Below are positions 51,597-59,800 of a stretch of DNA of 60,417 bases, in pieces (the first letter of the stretch is position 1; the number at the start of each line of letters is the position of its first letter). Both the position numbers and the translations under genes were made by a program. The notes under the pieces are model-generated. The model saw only the letters and a list, made by a program, of their open reading frames with translations. It ran no database searches and was not told the DNA's origin. Origin of the DNA: an uncultured Rhizobiaceae group bacterium (GTDB taxonomy: Bacteria > Pseudomonadota > Alphaproteobacteria > Rhizobiales > Rhizobiaceae); contig CAJQPW010000005.1 in assembly GCA_905480295.1 (NCBI GenBank), forward strand, positions 1-60,417, read 5' to 3'.

Positions 51597-52301
51597 ATGT
51601 CGCTCAAAACGCTTCAGGACTTTCCGATTTCAGCGCTTTGGAAGCCCGCGCATCCTGACCGGCTGCAACTGTATTCATTTCCCTCAGCCAACGGGGTGAA
51701 AGTGTCGGTTGCACTGGAAGAACTTGGTGTGCCCTATGAAGCGCATCTGGTTACCCTGGAACAGGCCGGCAGCCCGGCCTTTCGATCGCTCAACCCCAAC
51801 GGCAAGATTCCGGCAATCATCGATCCCAACGGTCCTGGCGGAGAAGCACTGGCCCTGTGGGAATCCGGCGCGATCCTGATCTATCTGGCAGAACAATATG
51901 GCGGACTCTTCCCAAAAAGCGCTGTATTGAAATATGAAACAGTTCAATGGCTTATGTTTCAGATGGGCGGCATTGGGCCGATGTTTGGACAGTATGGCTA
52001 TTTTTCAAAATTCGCCGGCAAGGAAGTCGAAGACCCGCGGCCGCGAGAGCATTTTAGGAATCAGGGCCGAAGGTTGATGGGTGTCTTGGAGGCACGTTTG
52101 AAGGATCGACAATGGATCATGGGGGATGACTATACCATTGCTGATATTGCGATCTTTCCCTGGATCAGAAGCGCACAGATTCGTTACGGGGCGGGCGAAG
52201 CATTGGGCTTTGAGGAGGCACCCTATACTATGGTGTGGATGGAGCGATGCATTGCCCGTCCGGCCAGTATCATCGGCCTCAACATGCCGCCGCGCCGTTA
52301 A
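51597..52301 (+). CDS. Glutathione S-transferase family protein (YghU/Ure2-like)
   Basis: A 234-residue GST. The thioredoxin-fold N-terminal domain reads LYSFPSANGVKVSVALEELG with PNGKIPAIIDPNG and the glutathione-contact ESGAILIYLAEQYGG. The helical C-terminal domain has the conserved DYTIADIAIFPW. Such enzymes conjugate or reduce with glutathione. ATG 51597 is preferred over in-frame GTG 51588. No pathway context. Confidence 0.9.
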   Translation: MSLKTLQDFPISALWKPAHPDRLQLYSFPSANGVKVSVALEELGVPYEAHLVTLEQAGSPAFRSLNPNGKIPAIIDPNGPGGEALALWESGAILIYLAEQYGGLFPKSAVLKYETVQWLMFQMGGIGPMFGQYGYFSKFAGKEVEDPRPREHFRNQGRRLMGVLEARLKDRQWIMGDDYTIADIAIFPWIRSAQIRYGAGEALGFEEAPYTMVWMERCIARPASIIGLNMPPRR

Positions 52302-52322
52302 GTTGATTTGCAGAAAAGCAAT

Positions 52323-52351
52323 GGGCCCGCTGCAATGTTTGCAACGGGCCC
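52323..52351. terminator. Stem-loop between convergent GST and aceA genes
   Basis: GGGCCCG (52323-52329) pairs with CGGGCCC (52345-52351), and an inner TGCAA/TTGCA extends the stem past one mismatch. It lies in the 74-bp gap between two convergent stops, so it may end both transcripts. T runs are poor on both sides. Confidence 0.5.
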
Positions 52352-52375
52352 GAATGATGACTGAATGATCGGAAT

Positions 52376-53968
52376 TTAGCCGAACTGATTCATCGTATTG
52401 TCTTTACCGGAAGCCTTCAGTGCAGCCTCCCCGGCGAAATATTCCTTATGATCATCGCCCATGTCGGAACCCGCCATGTTTTGATGTTTGACACAGGCAA
52501 TGCCCTGTCGGATTTCTTCGCGTTGAACCGCTTTGACGTAGCCGAGCATACCGGCATCACCAAAATACTCCTTGGCCAGATTGTCGGTAGACAACGCTGC
52601 CGTGTGATAGGTCGGCAAGGTGATCAGGTGGTGAAACACACCGGCTCGACGGGCCGCATCAGCCTGGAAGGTGCGAATTTTTTCATCCGCCTCCAGAGCC
52701 AGCTCCGTGTCATCATATTCCACCGCCATCAGCTTGGCGCGGTCGTAGGATGACGTGTCTTTACCGGCCTGTTCCCATTCATCAAACACCTGTTGACGGA
52801 AGTTCAGCGTCCAGTTGAAAGATGGCGAATTGTTGTAAACCAGTTTGGCGTCCGGGCACTGTTCTTTAATGCGATCAACCATCACGGCGACCTGTTCAAC
52901 ATTGGGTCGCTCGGTTTCGATCCACAGCAGGTCGGCTCCGTTTTGCAGCGATGTAACACAGTCGAGAACGACCCGGTCCTGACCGGTGCCTTCACGGAAC
53001 TCGAACAGATTTGAAGCCAGTCGTTTCGGTCGCATCAGTTTTCCGTCGCGCTTCAGCACAACATCGCCGGCAGTCATCTCGTCCAGTGTGATCTCGTCAC
53101 AATCCAGGAACGAATTATACTGATCTCCCAGGTCGCCCGGTTCGCGGCTGACGGCGATTTGCTTTGTTAGCCCAGCGCCCAGTGAGTCGGTGCGGGTTAC
53201 GATAATGCCATCATCAACACCGAGTTCCAGAAACGCATAACGAATGGCGCGAATTTTGGCGAGGAAGTCCTCGTGCGGCACTGTTACTTTCCCGTCCTGG
53301 TGGCCGCATTGCTTTTCGTCCGACACCTGGTTTTCGATCTGCAGGCAACAGGCGCCGGCTTCGATCAGTTTTTTGGCCAGCAGATAGGTTGCTTCTGCGT
53401 TGCCGAACCCGGCATCGATGTCGGCGATGATCGGAACCACGTGGGTCTGGTGATTATCAACTTCCCGCTGTATTCGCATCGCGGTCATTTCGTCACCATC
53501 CGCCCGGGCCTGGTCAATCTGATTGAACAGGCCGCCCAGTTCACGGGCATCGGCCTGGCGCAGGAATGTGTAGAGTTCTTCGATCAGGTCGGCGACCGAT
53601 GTCTTTTCGTGCATGGACTGATCGGGCAGGGGACCAAATTCGGAACGCAGCGCAGCAATCATCCAGCCGGATAGATATAAATAGGTGCGGTCTGTGGTCT
53701 CGAAGTGCTTCTTTACCGAGATCATTTTCTGCTGACCGATAAATCCATGCCAGCAACCCAGCGACTGAGTATATTTGGACGGATCAGCATCATAGGCCGC
53801 CATGTCCTGGCGCATCACACCGGCTGTGTATTTGGCAATGTCCAGTCCTGTCTTAAAGCGGTTCTGCAGGCGCATGCGCGCCACATATTCAGGGCTGATG
53901 GCGCTCCATGTGGGACCCTGCTGGGTAATCAGATTGGCCGCATCAGTAATGTTTTGAGTGTAGGACAT
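52376..53968 (-). CDS. aceA: Isocitrate lyase (about 530-residue type)
   Basis: A 530-residue ICL of the longer type seen in Pseudomonas aeruginosa. The active-site loop is KQCGHQDGK with the catalytic Cys; Gln replaces the second Lys of the common KKCGH, as I recall for this subgroup. Other segments are PIIADIDAGFGNAEATY and NNSPSFNW. It splits isocitrate to glyoxylate and succinate for growth on acetate and fatty acids. AAGGAAA precedes the ATG. The 84-residue gene is 72 bp upstream on the same strand; malate synthase is not in the window. Confidence 0.95.
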   Translation of the reverse strand: MSYTQNITDAANLITQQGPTWSAISPEYVARMRLQNRFKTGLDIAKYTAGVMRQDMAAYDADPSKYTQSLGCWHGFIGQQKMISVKKHFETTDRTYLYLSGWMIAALRSEFGPLPDQSMHEKTSVADLIEELYTFLRQADARELGGLFNQIDQARADGDEMTAMRIQREVDNHQTHVVPIIADIDAGFGNAEATYLLAKKLIEAGACCLQIENQVSDEKQCGHQDGKVTVPHEDFLAKIRAIRYAFLELGVDDGIIVTRTDSLGAGLTKQIAVSREPGDLGDQYNSFLDCDEITLDEMTAGDVVLKRDGKLMRPKRLASNLFEFREGTGQDRVVLDCVTSLQNGADLLWIETERPNVEQVAVMVDRIKEQCPDAKLVYNNSPSFNWTLNFRQQVFDEWEQAGKDTSSYDRAKLMAVEYDDTELALEADEKIRTFQADAARRAGVFHHLITLPTYHTAALSTDNLAKEYFGDAGMLGYVKAVQREEIRQGIACVKHQNMAGSDMGDDHKEYFAGEAALKASGKDNTMNQFG

Positions 53969-54040
53969 GGAAATTTCCTTGAGTGCTGTAGCCGGCCGCC
54001 CAGGGGCGACCGACTTTCTGGGAGGGAGTTGAATTGAACG

Positions 54041-54295
54041 TCAGCCTTTGACGATGAGTGGCACCATCATGTCGCCCCAATTGCCTTCACCACCGTGGTG
54101 ACGGGCAGAGCGGACGAGTTCCACGCTGACACCGGCATCAACGGCTTTCATGACAGAATGGTTCAGACGGTGCAGGTCATTTGCAAGTTGGCGGATTGCC
54201 GTTTGCTGATCGGCGTCCACAACCGACTGGCGTTCCGTGGATAGATCAACAGCACGCTGTTTGGCTTTTTTGATTGGCGTAACAGTGTCAGTCAT
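54041..54295 (-). CDS. Conserved-looking 84-residue protein of unknown function upstream of aceA
   Basis: A small soluble protein starting MTDTVTPIKKAKQRAV. The first 20 residues are charged. A helical middle (TAIRQLANDLHRLNHSVMKA) and a glycine/tryptophan-rich end (RHHGGEGNWGDMMVPLIVKG) follow. AAAGGAGAA before ATG 54295 is a strong ribosome binding site, and the spacing to aceA fits one transcript. No known domain recognised. It could be a small regulator or partner of glyoxylate enzymes; this is inference. The frame stays open upstream to 54394 but without a site. Confidence 0.8.
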   Translation of the reverse strand: MTDTVTPIKKAKQRAVDLSTERQSVVDADQQTAIRQLANDLHRLNHSVMKAVDAGVSVELVRSARHHGGEGNWGDMMVPLIVKG

Positions 54296-54365
54296 GGCAG
54301 TTCTCCTTTGATTTGGGTTTCCGACATTTGGCGCCGGTCGTCGTCGTCGCTTTTCCTTCCGGGAG

Positions 54366-54378
54366 ATTTGCGACAAAT
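54366..54378. promoter_or_regulatory. Inverted repeat ATTTG-CGA-CAAAT
   Basis: A perfect 13-bp dyad 71 bp upstream of the 84-residue gene, within the likely 5' control region of the aceA transcript. Candidate operator for the divergent ScfR-type regulator. Confidence 0.45.
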
Positions 54379-54396
54379 ATTCAAAAACCGACAAAA

Positions 54397-54414
54397 AATT
54401 TACACTTGTAAATT
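54397..54414. promoter_or_regulatory. Perfect 18-bp palindrome AATTTACA-CT-TGTAAATT
   Basis: Eight-base arms around CT make a strong dyad about 100 bp upstream of the 84-residue gene and 180 bp upstream of the regulator. It is the most symmetrical site in this gap and a good candidate for the divergent regulator. The binding protein is not shown by sequence. Confidence 0.6.
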
Positions 54415-54543
54415 TTACGTAACAGGTTCGGCGAATACAGGTGTCCTATTGCGCAGATGTTTGGGAAGTTCCAAATAAATGAGCAAAAATATATGGAAAT
54501 CGAGTGTTGCTGTCTGATCTGTGACCAGTACGGCTTGTAATTT

Positions 54544-54561
54544 TGTCATAAATGTCATAAA
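54544..54561. promoter_or_regulatory. Tandem direct repeat TGTCATAAA x2
   Basis: Two perfect 9-bp copies in direct order, ending 33 bp before the regulator's ATG. The position overlaps its expected promoter and suggests autoregulation. Confidence 0.5.
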
Positions 54562-54594
54562 AACAGCTCCAAAATTCGACTTTGGTTGTAAAGA

Positions 54595-56109
54595 ATGGCG
54601 GAAACCAAGATATTTGTCGGGCCTCGGGTGCGGAGAATACGCACACGGCTGAAACTGACCCAGACCGCGATGGCCAGTGAATTGGGCATTTCGCCCAGCT
54701 ATCTCAATTTGATTGAACGCAATCAGCGTCCCCTGACAGCGCAATTGGTCATGAAACTGGTTTCGACATTCAAAATTGATGTCGATGAGTTGCAGCCGTC
54801 GGGCGAGGCCGGTTCGGTTGCTGCTTTGAAGGAGGTTTTTTCTGATCCCCTGCTGTCAGGGGAATTGCCGGGTGATACCGAACTGCTGGAGATTTCCGAC
54901 GGGGCACCCAATGCTGCCATTGGCATTGTTAAACTGTATCGCGCGTATCGCGAACAACAGGACCGGTTGTCGGATCTTTCGCAACTGATGGGCGAAGCGG
55001 GTCACGCTGTAGAGGCCCGTGGCAAACAAATGCCGGTGGAGTTGGTGCGCAACCTGTTTGAGAGTAATCCGTGGTGTTTTCCTGCACTGGAGAGAGCGGC
55101 TGAACGCATTCGAGACGCACTGGGAGATTTTCAGAACATTTCTACCGCGCTCCATACCCTGTTACGGTCCGATCACGGCATTGCGGTGCAGATCTTGCCA
55201 GTTGAAACCATGCCGGTGTGGCGCAAGCGTTACGATCGCCACTCCCAGCGCCTGTTTGTGTCGGAACGGTTGTCACGTAGCGAGCAGATGGAACTGTTGG
55301 CTCAGGAACTTGTGATGTTGCGCGAGGCCAGCCTGCTCGACGAAGAGGTTGAACTGCTGAAAATCGATGGCGATGAAGCCATTCGACTGACCCGGTTTGA
55401 GCTGGCGCGTTATACGGCCCTTGCCATTCTCATGCCCTATGACCGGTTTTTGCGAACCGCCGAACGGGTTGCCCACGATCTGCCGATCCTGTGTCGCCGC
55501 TACGGCGTGAATTTCACCCAGGTGGCCCAGCGGCTTGTCTCGTTGCAGGACAAGAGTGGTAACCGCCGTGGCGGGCTCGAGTTCTTCATGATGGAGGTCG
55601 ATGAAGGTGGCAATGTGCTGCGGCGATTGGGGAGCCGGGGTTTTCCCGTTTCCCAATTTGGTGGTCAATGTCCGAAATTGGCGCTGCACGCCAGTTTTGC
55701 GTCTGCGGGAAACATGATGTGCGAGCGGGTGGTCAATCCGCAGGGTGACGTCTATCTGACCCTGTCCTGTACGGTTGACGGTGTAAGCGTCGGGGCCGGC
55801 GAGCGGCGTAAGCGAACAGCGGTTCTGCTCGGTATTGATGACAGGGTCAGCCGATCGATTTTGGCAGCGTCACAGAGTGACCGTTCGGGAAAGACCCGGG
55901 CGGCAAGCGCCTCCGAGGATGTTCTGAACCGGACGATTGCTCATGCACGTCAACTGCCTCACCCGCTGAATCTGGTTCCGGTATCAATTGGGCCATCCTG
56001 CCGTTTATGTGAACGCACCGACTGCATCGCACGGTCAGCGCCACCTGTGACACGACCGCTGGGCCTGGATGACCTTGTCCAGGGGTTTGGTGCCTACGGA
56101 CTTACGTAA
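54595..56109 (+). CDS. XRE/RamB-type short-chain fatty acyl (ScfR) transcriptional regulator
   Basis: A 504-residue regulator. An XRE helix-turn-helix lies at about 10-65 (KLTQTAMASELGISPSYLNL). The centre has an IrrE/ImmA-like region that binds acyl effectors in relatives. The C-terminal DUF2083 ends with the cysteine cluster CRLCERTDC and a following PP-x-TRPLG. RamB/ScfR proteins control glyoxylate and propionate genes. It faces aceA, which it probably controls. The ATG at 54595 has only a weak ribosome site. Confidence 0.9.
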   Translation: MAETKIFVGPRVRRIRTRLKLTQTAMASELGISPSYLNLIERNQRPLTAQLVMKLVSTFKIDVDELQPSGEAGSVAALKEVFSDPLLSGELPGDTELLEISDGAPNAAIGIVKLYRAYREQQDRLSDLSQLMGEAGHAVEARGKQMPVELVRNLFESNPWCFPALERAAERIRDALGDFQNISTALHTLLRSDHGIAVQILPVETMPVWRKRYDRHSQRLFVSERLSRSEQMELLAQELVMLREASLLDEEVELLKIDGDEAIRLTRFELARYTALAILMPYDRFLRTAERVAHDLPILCRRYGVNFTQVAQRLVSLQDKSGNRRGGLEFFMMEVDEGGNVLRRLGSRGFPVSQFGGQCPKLALHASFASAGNMMCERVVNPQGDVYLTLSCTVDGVSVGAGERRKRTAVLLGIDDRVSRSILAASQSDRSGKTRAASASEDVLNRTIAHARQLPHPLNLVPVSIGPSCRLCERTDCIARSAPPVTRPLGLDDLVQGFGAYGLT

Positions 56110-56238
56110 TTGTGACCAAAAATGGCCGTGCGTGTCATTGTGCCGCCTCAATGATTTCCTGATAATGTGGCAGCCGTTCAGAATTAATTTACGGTTAACG
56201 GGGCACAGTAGCGAGGGGCAGATACAAGTGAGGACAAC

Positions 56239-57057
56239 ATGAAAAGTAGGTTCATCGTTGCAGTGGGAACGCTGATTGCCGTTTTTGTTGCAGGGCCGGT
56301 TTATGCCGCCAAGTGCAGCAATTCAGCCAAGGGATTTGAGCGGTTTAAGAAAGATTTCGCCCGGGACGCGAGAGCGGCCGGAATAGGACGGCGTGGGCTA
56401 TCGGCCCTGGCATCGGCTCGATATTCAACGAAGGTCATCAAATATGACCGTCGTATCAATCGACTGTTCAAATCGGCTGCCAAAAAGAGCAATTTTAACA
56501 AGTTTTATCGCAAGAAAACGAAGGGTCTGGCACCCTTGGCCAAGAGGCGCCTGCGAAATAACGCCAGCCTGTTTCGGAAAATTGAAAGACAATATGGCGT
56601 GCAAAAAGAAGTGCTGGTGACGATCTGGGGCATGGAAACCGGTTTTGGCGGCTATACCGGCAAGCTTGATATCGTCAATTCACTGGCCTCTCTCACCCAT
56701 GATTGCCGCAGGTCTGACTTCTTCAGACCTAATCTCATGGCCGCCTTGCAGATCATCGACAATGGCTGGATTTCACGCAAAGCCATGCGCGGTGCTGCCC
56801 ACGGCGAAATTGGTCAGACCCAGTTCATGGCGAAAAACTATGTCAAATTCGGCGTCGACTATGATGGCAACGGACGTCGTGACCTGATTCGGTCCGTGCC
56901 GGATGTCTTGGCATCCACGGCAAATTATCTTCGTGCCTATGGTTGGCAAGCCGGACAAAGCTATCAACAGGGCACTCATAACTTTGCTGTCCTGAATGAA
57001 TGGAATGCGTCTTCGGCCTATCAACGGGCCATCGCAAAGTTTGCCGGCTCACTCTAG
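56239..57057 (+). CDS. Lytic murein transglycosylase (MltB/SLT_2-like)
   Basis: A 272-residue exported enzyme. The signal peptide ends near VYAA-KCS. Glu133 in IWGMETGFGGY is the catalytic acid, and GEIGQTQFMAKNYVKFGVDYDGNG is typical of MltB-type enzymes. It cleaves peptidoglycan with 1,6-anhydro ring formation. There is no lipobox Cys, so it is soluble in the periplasm. Shorter than E. coli MltB; no peptidoglycan-binding tail. Confidence 0.9.
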   Translation: MKSRFIVAVGTLIAVFVAGPVYAAKCSNSAKGFERFKKDFARDARAAGIGRRGLSALASARYSTKVIKYDRRINRLFKSAAKKSNFNKFYRKKTKGLAPLAKRRLRNNASLFRKIERQYGVQKEVLVTIWGMETGFGGYTGKLDIVNSLASLTHDCRRSDFFRPNLMAALQIIDNGWISRKAMRGAAHGEIGQTQFMAKNYVKFGVDYDGNGRRDLIRSVPDVLASTANYLRAYGWQAGQSYQQGTHNFAVLNEWNASSAYQRAIAKFAGSL

Positions 57058-57073
57058 TCAGCGTTAAAATTTC

Positions 57074-57099
57074 TCCGGCCTGGTTCCGATCAGGCCGGA
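57074..57099 (+). terminator. Stem-loop after the transglycosylase gene
   Basis: TCCGGCCTG pairs perfectly with CAGGCCGGA around an 8-nt loop, 16 bp after the stop. No T run follows, so intrinsic termination is doubtful. A second CCGG-rich fold follows near 57118-57134. Confidence 0.45.
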
Positions 57100-57171
57100 T
57101 GGCACGGGGTTAACGCCGCCCGGTCTCGGCCGGGTGCATTTGACAGATATGCATCAGTCGCGCCAAGACGG

Positions 57172-58566
57172 TTGGGAACAAAACCCAGCGGTATTTTCGG
57201 TTTGACTGTACTTGACGAATTTCTAAAAAATCATCCCAATCTGGAACATGTTGAACTGGTTCTGGTGGACCCTAATGGCATAGCCCGTGGCAAATGGGCG
57301 CCTGCTTCAACTTTGAAAAAAGCCTTTGCCGATGGGGTAAATTTTCCGCTCTCCCTGCACGGTCTCGACATTTGGGGAAACGAAGTCGATGCGACGGGCC
57401 TTCACATTTCAAGTGGCGACCTTGACGGGTTCTGTGTTGCCGTTCCGCATACGCTGAGTGCTGTTCCCTGGGGTGGAGGCACAGGTGACAACGAAACGGA
57501 TGCAGTCGCTGCGCAAGTGGTGTTGCAGACATTGACGCCACAACGCGAGGCGTTTGATTGCTGTGCCCGCACGGTTCTGCAATCCATGGTGCGAAGACTG
57601 CAGGACCGCGGGCTAAAACCGGTATGTGCCTTTGAGATGGAGTTTCATTTGCTGCAGCAGGATGCAAACGCTGTTGATGGATTCAAGCTCGCGGCATTTG
57701 ATGAGCTTCCCGACGCACAATTCATGTACGGGTTGGACGCGCTGGCTGAAAAAGCACCTATCTTTGCTGACATACGGCGCGCCGCCAAATGGGCGAAACT
57801 GCCTGTCGATACCATCGTCAAGGAAGCCGGACCGGGTCAGTATGAGGTCAATCTGAACCACCGCGATGATGCATTGCGGGCTGCAGATGATGTTGTACTT
57901 CTGAAACGTATTGTGCGCGAATGTGCCCGCCGCCATGGTTTGGAGGCAACATTTATGGCCAAGCCGTTTATTGGACAACCGGGCAATGGCATGCATGTCC
58001 ATGCAAGCTTGCTGGATTCAGACGACCTTAACATTTTTTCCGGTCCATCCGGTGATTTGAAACTGCGTCATGCCGTAGCCGGACTGCTGGCATCGATGGA
58101 AGAAATGACTCTTGTGTTCATCAATACGCGTAACGGATTTCGACGCCTGTCTCCGGGTTCCTATGCGCCCACCCGCGCCAATTGGGGCAACAACAACCGC
58201 TCTGTTGCTGTTCGACTGCCTGCAGCCCCGGACGTTGCCAAGCGGGTGGAGCATCGCGTTTCAGGTGCCGACGCTAATCCCTATCTTGTTCTTGCAGCCG
58301 TTCTGGAAGGAATGGTTGAGGGGCTGGATAAAGCGATTGAACCGGCTCCGGAACTGGTCGGCAATGCTTATGACGACAAAACAGAAAACCGGGGTGCGTT
58401 GCTGCCGGCAACCCAGCAAAAGGCGCTGCGGGCGCTTGAATCAAGTCAGTTTGCAGAGCGGGCGCTTGGTCGAACGATGCGCGATACACTTTGCGCTATC
58501 AAGCAGGCGGAAATTGACGGCTTCAGCAACGACATATCTGCGATGGAGCGGAGAACCTTTTTGTAG
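57172..58566 (+). CDS. Second glutamine synthetase family protein, PuuA-like
   Basis: A 464-residue GS-fold ligase with LVDPNGIARGKWAPAS, CAFEMEFHLL, the segment FMAKPFIGQPGNGMHVHAS and NRSVAVRLPAAPDVAKRVEHR. It differs widely from the puuA-like protein at 47790. A TTG start at 57172 is needed: no ATG or GTG occurs in frame before the upstream stop. It lies 93 bp ahead of a PotF-like binding protein, so it probably gamma-glutamylates the imported amine. Confidence 0.87.
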   Translation: MGTKPSGIFGLTVLDEFLKNHPNLEHVELVLVDPNGIARGKWAPASTLKKAFADGVNFPLSLHGLDIWGNEVDATGLHISSGDLDGFCVAVPHTLSAVPWGGGTGDNETDAVAAQVVLQTLTPQREAFDCCARTVLQSMVRRLQDRGLKPVCAFEMEFHLLQQDANAVDGFKLAAFDELPDAQFMYGLDALAEKAPIFADIRRAAKWAKLPVDTIVKEAGPGQYEVNLNHRDDALRAADDVVLLKRIVRECARRHGLEATFMAKPFIGQPGNGMHVHASLLDSDDLNIFSGPSGDLKLRHAVAGLLASMEEMTLVFINTRNGFRRLSPGSYAPTRANWGNNNRSVAVRLPAAPDVAKRVEHRVSGADANPYLVLAAVLEGMVEGLDKAIEPAPELVGNAYDDKTENRGALLPATQQKALRALESSQFAERALGRTMRDTLCAIKQAEIDGFSNDISAMERRTFL

Positions 58567-58659
58567 AAAAAAGGCTTTGCATAAGATTGCGCCTGTGCCG
58601 TAGGGTTTTCCCAATTGCTGTAACTGAATACCAAAACAACAACTATCGGGGTAATTATC

Positions 58660-59751
58660 ATGAAATCATTCGCCAAGCCTTTAGCGCTTGTTCTCGCGTC
58701 GCTCACTCTCTCCTCGGGTGCACTGGCCCAGGAGCGTGTAGTCAATGTGTACAACTGGTCGGACTATATAGACGAAGGCATTTTGACTGACTTCACCAAG
58801 GAAACCGGTATCAAGATCGTCTATGACGTGTTTGATTCAAACGAAATTCTTGAAACCAAACTGCTCGCCGGTGGCACCGGCTACGACATTGTCGTACCAT
58901 CTGCCACGTTCCTTGCACGCCAGATACAAGCGGGCGTATTCCAGCCGCTGGATGTGTCAAAACTTCCCAATGCCAGCAATCTTTGGAAGGCAATCCAGGA
59001 TCGGACCGATGTTTACGATCCCGGTCAGAAATATTCGATCAACTATATGTGGGGAACCACCGGAATTGGCTACAACGTCAAGGCAGCCAAAGAGCGTATT
59101 GGTGGGGAAATCACTTCCTGGGATGTCGTCTTTGATCCGGAAAAACTGGCAAAGTTTGCCGATTGCGGAGTTCATATTCTTGATGCACCGCAGGAAATTG
59201 TCCCGGCAGCTCTCAACTATCTTGGAAAAAATCCTGACAGCAAGGATGCCGATGATGTGAAGGCGGCGGGCGCGCTGCTGGAATCGCTGCGTGCCAGCGT
59301 GCAGAAATTCCATTCTTCCGAATATATCAACGGTCTTGCCAATGGCGACATCTGCCTTGCGGTTGGGTGGTCAGGTGATGTGTTCCAGGCCAGAGACCGG
59401 GCGGCAGAAGCCGATGCCGGTGTTGAGGTTGGTTACGTCATTCCTTCTCAGGGGGCGCTGATGTGGTTTGACCAGATGGCGATTCCATCTGATGCCAAAA
59501 ATGTAGCTGAGGCCCACGAATTCCTGAACTACATCATGCGTCCTGATGTGATCGCAAAAGCGTCCAACTATGTCTATTACGCCAACGGCAACGAGAGCTC
59601 TCAGCCGCTGTTGGAAAAGGACATTACGGGTGATCCGGCGATCTATCCGGATGCTGATACATTGGCGAAGCTCTATGTCACTACACCGTGGGCTTCACGG
59701 CCTCAGCGTGTGCTGACCCGGGCCTGGACCAAGGTTAAGACCGGACAATAA
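58660..59751 (+). CDS. Polyamine ABC transporter substrate-binding protein (PotF-like)
   Basis: A 363-residue periplasmic protein. The signal peptide ends near GALA-QERVV. NVYNWSDYID at the mature N-terminus is the PotF/PotD hallmark; MWGTTGIGYN and SSEYINGLANGDICLAVGWSGD follow. The ligand is likely putrescine, by family. Nearly all binding contacts would have to be checked by model. Terminator-like hairpin downstream. Confidence 0.92.
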   Translation: MKSFAKPLALVLASLTLSSGALAQERVVNVYNWSDYIDEGILTDFTKETGIKIVYDVFDSNEILETKLLAGGTGYDIVVPSATFLARQIQAGVFQPLDVSKLPNASNLWKAIQDRTDVYDPGQKYSINYMWGTTGIGYNVKAAKERIGGEITSWDVVFDPEKLAKFADCGVHILDAPQEIVPAALNYLGKNPDSKDADDVKAAGALLESLRASVQKFHSSEYINGLANGDICLAVGWSGDVFQARDRAAEADAGVEVGYVIPSQGALMWFDQMAIPSDAKNVAEAHEFLNYIMRPDVIAKASNYVYYANGNESSQPLLEKDITGDPAIYPDADTLAKLYVTTPWASRPQRVLTRAWTKVKTGQ

Positions 59752-59760
59752 TTGTCGTTA

Positions 59761-59788
59761 AGGGGGCTCTTTTCGCAGCCCCCTTTTT
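59761..59788 (+). terminator. Intrinsic terminator/attenuator after the PotF-like gene
   Basis: AGGGGGCT (59761-59768) pairs with AGCCCCCT (59777-59784) and TTTTT follows. It lies between the binding-protein stop and the ATPase start, the same place as in the other ABC operons of the window. Confidence 0.85.
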
Positions 59789-59800
59789 GCATCAGATCCC

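Larger units (their letters stand above)
54296..54594. other. Divergent control region between the aceA unit and the ScfR-type gene
   Basis: 299 bp contain two inverted repeats near the aceA-side gene and a tandem repeat near the regulator gene. The region is AT-rich and holds both promoters. No further gene is seen. Confidence 0.65.
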
